Assembly (NCBI GenBank): GCA_934249215.1
Contig: CAKQKN010000104.1
Coordinates: 1 to 15,992, forward strand
DNA: 15,992 nt
Direction: 5' to 3'
Source of the DNA: an uncultured Clostridia bacterium
GTDB taxonomy: Bacteria > Bacillota > Clostridia > Christensenellales > Borkfalkiaceae
Shown here: piece by piece, positions 13,446 to 15,992 of the stretch
Numbering within the stretch: the first letter of the stretch is position 1
Layout of the letters: the number at the start of each line of letters is the position of its first letter
Notes under the pieces: generated by a model
The model's database searches: none
Told to the model about the DNA's origin: nothing
What the model saw: only the letters and a program-made list of their open reading frames with translations
Position numbers and translations under genes: made by a program

Positions 13446-15542
13446 TTAGTCGAGTTTTTCGAGAAGTTTGAGGTCAACGCCTTTTTCGCTGATCTTGATG
13501 ATCTCGACCTTAACTTTGTCGCCGATGTTGAGAACGTCCTCGACCGAGTTGATGCGTTTGTCGCTCATCTTGGAAATATGAATCATTCCGTCTTTGCCCG
13601 GAGCGAGTTCGACGAACGCGCCTTTCTGGGAAAGAATGCGGGCGACGGTCGTTATGAACATATCGCCGACCTCGAGGTCGCGGGTGATCGCCTGAATAAT
13701 ATCTTTCGCGCGTTCAGCCTGGTCGATATTCTCGCCGACGGTAGCGATGAACACCTGTCCGTCGTCGTTGATGTCGATCTTGACGCCCGTTTCGGCAATG
13801 ATCTTATTGATGGTCTTTCCGCCGCTTCCGATGACGTCTTTAATCTTCTCGGGATTGATCTGAAAGGTGATGATACGCGGAGCGTATTTTGAAAGTTCTT
13901 TGTTCGGTTCGGGAATGCACTCGAGCATTTTGTTGAGAATGAAGTGTCTGCCCTCGTTCGCCTGCTTGATAGCCTGACGGAGAATGGCTTCGTCGATTCC
14001 CTTGATCTTGATATCCATCTGGATAGCGGTGATACCTTTTACGGAGCCCGCTACTTTGAAGTCCATGTCGCCGAGGAAGTCCTCAAGTCCCTGAATGTCG
14101 CTGAGAACGGAAACTTTGCCGCTTTCGGTGTCCTTGATAAGCCCCATAGCGATACCTGCAACGGGGCGTTTGATGGGAACGCCTGCGTCCATAAGCGCCA
14201 TCGTCGAACCGCAGACGGAAGCCTGCGAAGTGGAACCGTTGGAACTCAGAACTTCGGAAACAAGACGGATCGCATAGGGGAACTCGTCCTCGCCGGGGAT
14301 GACCGGTTCGAGCGCTCTTTCGGCAAGCGCGCCGTGACCGATTTCTCTTCTGCCGGGGCTCTTGAGTCCTCTTGCTTCGCCGGAAGCGTAACCGGGCATG
14401 TTATAGTGATGCATGTAACGCTTTGCGGTTTCGTCGTCAAGACCTTCGAGTTTCTGAACTTCGCTCATCATGCCGAGCGTGCAGGTCGTCATAACCTGTG
14501 TTTGTCCTCTCGTGAATACGGCGGAACCGTGAACTCTCGGAAGGATTCCGTGTTCACACCAGATAGGTCTGATTTCGGTGAGCGTTCTGCCGTCCGGACG
14601 AACGCCCTTTTCGGTGATTTTCGCTCTTACTTTCTCTTTGGTTATATAGTAAAGACTATCCTTGATTTCCCTTTCCATATCGGGATAGATATCCGCGAAA
14701 TGTTCGAGGCAGTCTTTTTCGACGGCGTCCTGACGAGCGGATCTTTCCTGTCTGTCAAACGTGTCGAGCGCGTAGTCGAGTTTTGCGCCTGCATACGCTC
14801 TTACGTCGGCGTCGAGGTCGGCGGGAACGTGGTAAAGTTCCATTTCTCTCTTGGGCTTGCCGACTTCGGCAACGATGCCCTCGATGAACGCGCACTGTTT
14901 CTTGATTTCTTCGTGACCGAAGAGGATCGCACCGATCATTTCTTCGTCGTCGATTTCCTTGGCGCCCGCTTCAACCATCATGATGGCGTCTTTCGTGCCG
15001 GAAAGATTCAGATGAAGAGTGCTCTTTTCACGCTGTTCGTTGTCGGGGTTGATCACGTACTTGCCGTCAACGAGCCCTACGGTAACGGAACCGGTAGGTC
15101 CTGCCCACGGAATGTCCGAAATGCTGAGCGCGATCGACGAACCGAGCATCGCAAACGGCTCCGGCGCAATGTTGGTGTCGACGGACAGCGCCGTCGCGAT
15201 AACCGTTACGTCGTTGAACAGCCCCTTGGGGAACAAAGGTCTGATCGGTCTGTCGATAAGACGAGAAGTAAGGATGGCTTTGTCGCTCGCTCTTCCCTCT
15301 CTCTTTTTGAAGCCGCCGGGAATTTTGCCTACGGCGTACATTTTCTCCTCGTAATCGACGCTGAGCGGGAAAAAGTCCATTCCCTCACGAGGCTGCTCGC
15401 TCATCGTCGCGTTTACCATAACCACGGTGTCGCCGCATTTGATCACGCACGACCCGTTTGCCTGCTGGGCATACTTGCCCACGTCCACGGTGACTTCCCT
15501 GCCACCGACTTCGGTCTTGAAGATTTTGTGATTTTCCAACAT
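13446..15542 (-). CDS. pnp: Polyribonucleotide nucleotidyltransferase (PNPase)
   Basis: A 3'-to-5' phosphorolytic exoribonuclease that degrades RNA to nucleoside diphosphates and acts as a trimer in the cytosol. Its 698 residues are the standard length. Domains in order: first RNase PH fold (about 12-145, with FFPLSVDYEEKMYAVGKIPG), the alpha-helical linker, second RNase PH fold (about 320-540, with GHGALAERALEPVIP and SNGSTSQASVCG), a KH domain (about 553-615, GSGGKTINKIIAETG) and an S1 domain (about 622-694, DMFITTVARILSQKGAFVEL and DGMIHISKMS). All expected parts are present. AAGGAG precedes the ATG. It lies downstream of rpsO as in most bacteria, and a terminator between them plus an own promoter suggests partly separate expression. 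Confidence 0.98.
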   Translation of the reverse strand: MLENHKIFKTEVGGREVTVDVGKYAQQANGSCVIKCGDTVVMVNATMSEQPREGMDFFPLSVDYEEKMYAVGKIPGGFKKREGRASDKAILTSRLIDRPIRPLFPKGLFNDVTVIATALSVDTNIAPEPFAMLGSSIALSISDIPWAGPTGSVTVGLVDGKYVINPDNEQREKSTLHLNLSGTKDAIMMVEAGAKEIDDEEMIGAILFGHEEIKKQCAFIEGIVAEVGKPKREMELYHVPADLDADVRAYAGAKLDYALDTFDRQERSARQDAVEKDCLEHFADIYPDMEREIKDSLYYITKEKVRAKITEKGVRPDGRTLTEIRPIWCEHGILPRVHGSAVFTRGQTQVMTTCTLGMMSEVQKLEGLDDETAKRYMHHYNMPGYASGEARGLKSPGRREIGHGALAERALEPVIPGEDEFPYAIRLVSEVLSSNGSTSQASVCGSTMALMDAGVPIKRPVAGIAMGLIKDTESGKVSVLSDIQGLEDFLGDMDFKVAGSVKGITAIQMDIKIKGIDEAILRQAIKQANEGRHFILNKMLECIPEPNKELSKYAPRIITFQINPEKIKDVIGSGGKTINKIIAETGVKIDINDDGQVFIATVGENIDQAERAKDIIQAITRDLEVGDMFITTVARILSQKGAFVELAPGKDGMIHISKMSDKRINSVEDVLNIGDKVKVEIIKISEKGVDLKLLEKLD

Positions 15543-15568
15543 TTGTTTACTCCTTATATACTTGACCT

Positions 15569-15596
15569 TTTATATTGCTACATTAATCGTTCGCAA
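15569..15596 (-). promoter_or_regulatory. Possible pnp promoter
   Basis: On the - strand, TTGCGA (15596-15591) and TATAAA (15574-15569) are 16 bases apart. Transcription would begin near 15562, just ahead of the ribosome binding site. The -35 box is only a partial match. Confidence 0.4.
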
Positions 15597-15742
15597 GTTT
15601 TATTGTTTGCAACTTTCCCCGATCTTACCGCGTTTTTCCGAAAAATCCGCCCTTAATCGCCGCTTTTTACAGTCGGACACGAAATATTCCGACCGAGGCG
15701 ACGGGACGATTCGAACGATATTGCGACAAAACTTGCGATATT

Positions 15743-15795
15743 CGTAATTGCGATTATCAAAATTTGCGATGCGCGTAATTGCGATTATCAAAATT
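15743..15795. repeat. 22-bp direct repeat in the rpsO-pnp spacer
   Basis: Two identical copies (15743-15764 and 15774-15795) begin cgtaattgcgattatc and end with aaaatt. They are 31 bases apart start to start, about three helical turns. They could bind a regulator or be a small replication-slippage duplication. Confidence 0.8.
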
Positions 15796-15805
15796 GATAA
15801 TAGTT

Positions 15806-15838
15806 AAAAACGGGCGAGCGTAATGCTCCCCCGTTTTT
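15806..15838 (-). terminator. Terminator or attenuator downstream of rpsO
   Basis: On the - strand, arms AAAAACGGGGGAGC and GCTCGCCCGTTTTT, with one mismatch, enclose an ATTAC loop, followed by T-rich sequence, five bases after the rpsO stop. It would stop most rpsO transcripts before pnp. Confidence 0.85.
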
Positions 15839-15843
15839 TCCGA

Positions 15844-15992
15844 TTACTTTCTGAGACCGAGTTTGCCGATAAGCTCTCTGTACTTGTTGATATCTTTGGA
15901 TTTAAGATAATCGAGCAAGCCCTTTCTTCTACCGACCATTTTCAAAAGACCGCGACGAGAATGATTGTCGTTGGGGTTTTCGGCAAGGTGCG
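15844..15992 (-). CDS. rpsO: 30S ribosomal protein S15, C-terminal part (runs off the window)
   Basis: The last 48 residues of S15, a primary 16S rRNA-binding protein of the small ribosomal subunit. The sequence includes HLAENPNDNHSRRGLLKMVG followed by RRKGLLDYLKSKDINKYREL and ends IGKLGLRK. This closely matches the well-conserved end of the family (NDxHSRRGLLxMVGxRRxLLxYL). The N-terminal part lies beyond base 15992, so the gene is incomplete here only because the window ends. Followed by pnp on the same strand, the classic rpsO-pnp pair, with a terminator in between. Confidence 0.97.
   Translation of the reverse strand, partial: HLAENPNDNHSRRGLLKMVGRRKGLLDYLKSKDINKYRELIGKLGLRK

Noticed and set aside
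13944..15656. Long open frame of 570 codons on the + strand opposite pnp
   Set aside because: It is antisense to an obvious, full-length pnp gene, and its product has no recognisable domain.

Overview
The window looks like chromosomal DNA of a Gram-positive, Clostridia-type Bacillota, perhaps an uncultured gut lineage. The reasons are strong AGGAGG-type ribosome binding sites before almost every gene, an intact rpsO-pnp locus, a diderm-unlike lipoprotein PotD, a BspA-type leucine-rich repeat protein, and consensus TTGACA/TATAAT promoters. Base composition is close to even GC. No species name can be supported from the sequence alone. I see no phage, insertion sequence, CRISPR array, rRNA or tRNA.

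Left third, + strand (1-5576): a strongly structured, inverted-repeat-rich stretch (9-132) precedes an XRE/cupin regulator, followed by a tightly packed spermidine/putrescine ABC importer potA-potB-potC-potD (794-5512) that ends at a good terminator. PotA carries a duplicated C-terminal regulatory module and PotD has an extra C-terminal membrane helix, so this importer departs from the textbook form.

Middle, - strand (5642-10483): a three-gene unit (DMT/EamA transporter, cytosolic leucine-rich repeat protein, P-loop kinase-like protein) is driven by a near-perfect promoter. It is followed by a TetR regulator with an ABC-2 efflux ATPase and permease, whose promoter overlaps two tandem copies of an ATAAC-N4-GTTAT operator.

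Accessory island (10485-12512): a nitrilase-fold protein that has lost its catalytic residues lies next to an ArsR-type regulator. Two very small + strand genes lie on either side of the ArsR gene. One encodes a 47-residue peptide with seven cysteines, the other a 56-residue hydrophobic, Asn-rich peptide. Each has its own ribosome binding site and ends at a symmetric bidirectional terminator shared with the convergent - strand gene. This is the most likely place for something undescribed.

Right end, - strand (12584-15992): a glycerophosphodiester phosphodiesterase, polynucleotide phosphorylase (pnp), and the C-terminal end of ribosomal protein S15 (rpsO), which runs off the window. The pnp leader contains a 22-bp direct repeat and the rpsO terminator.
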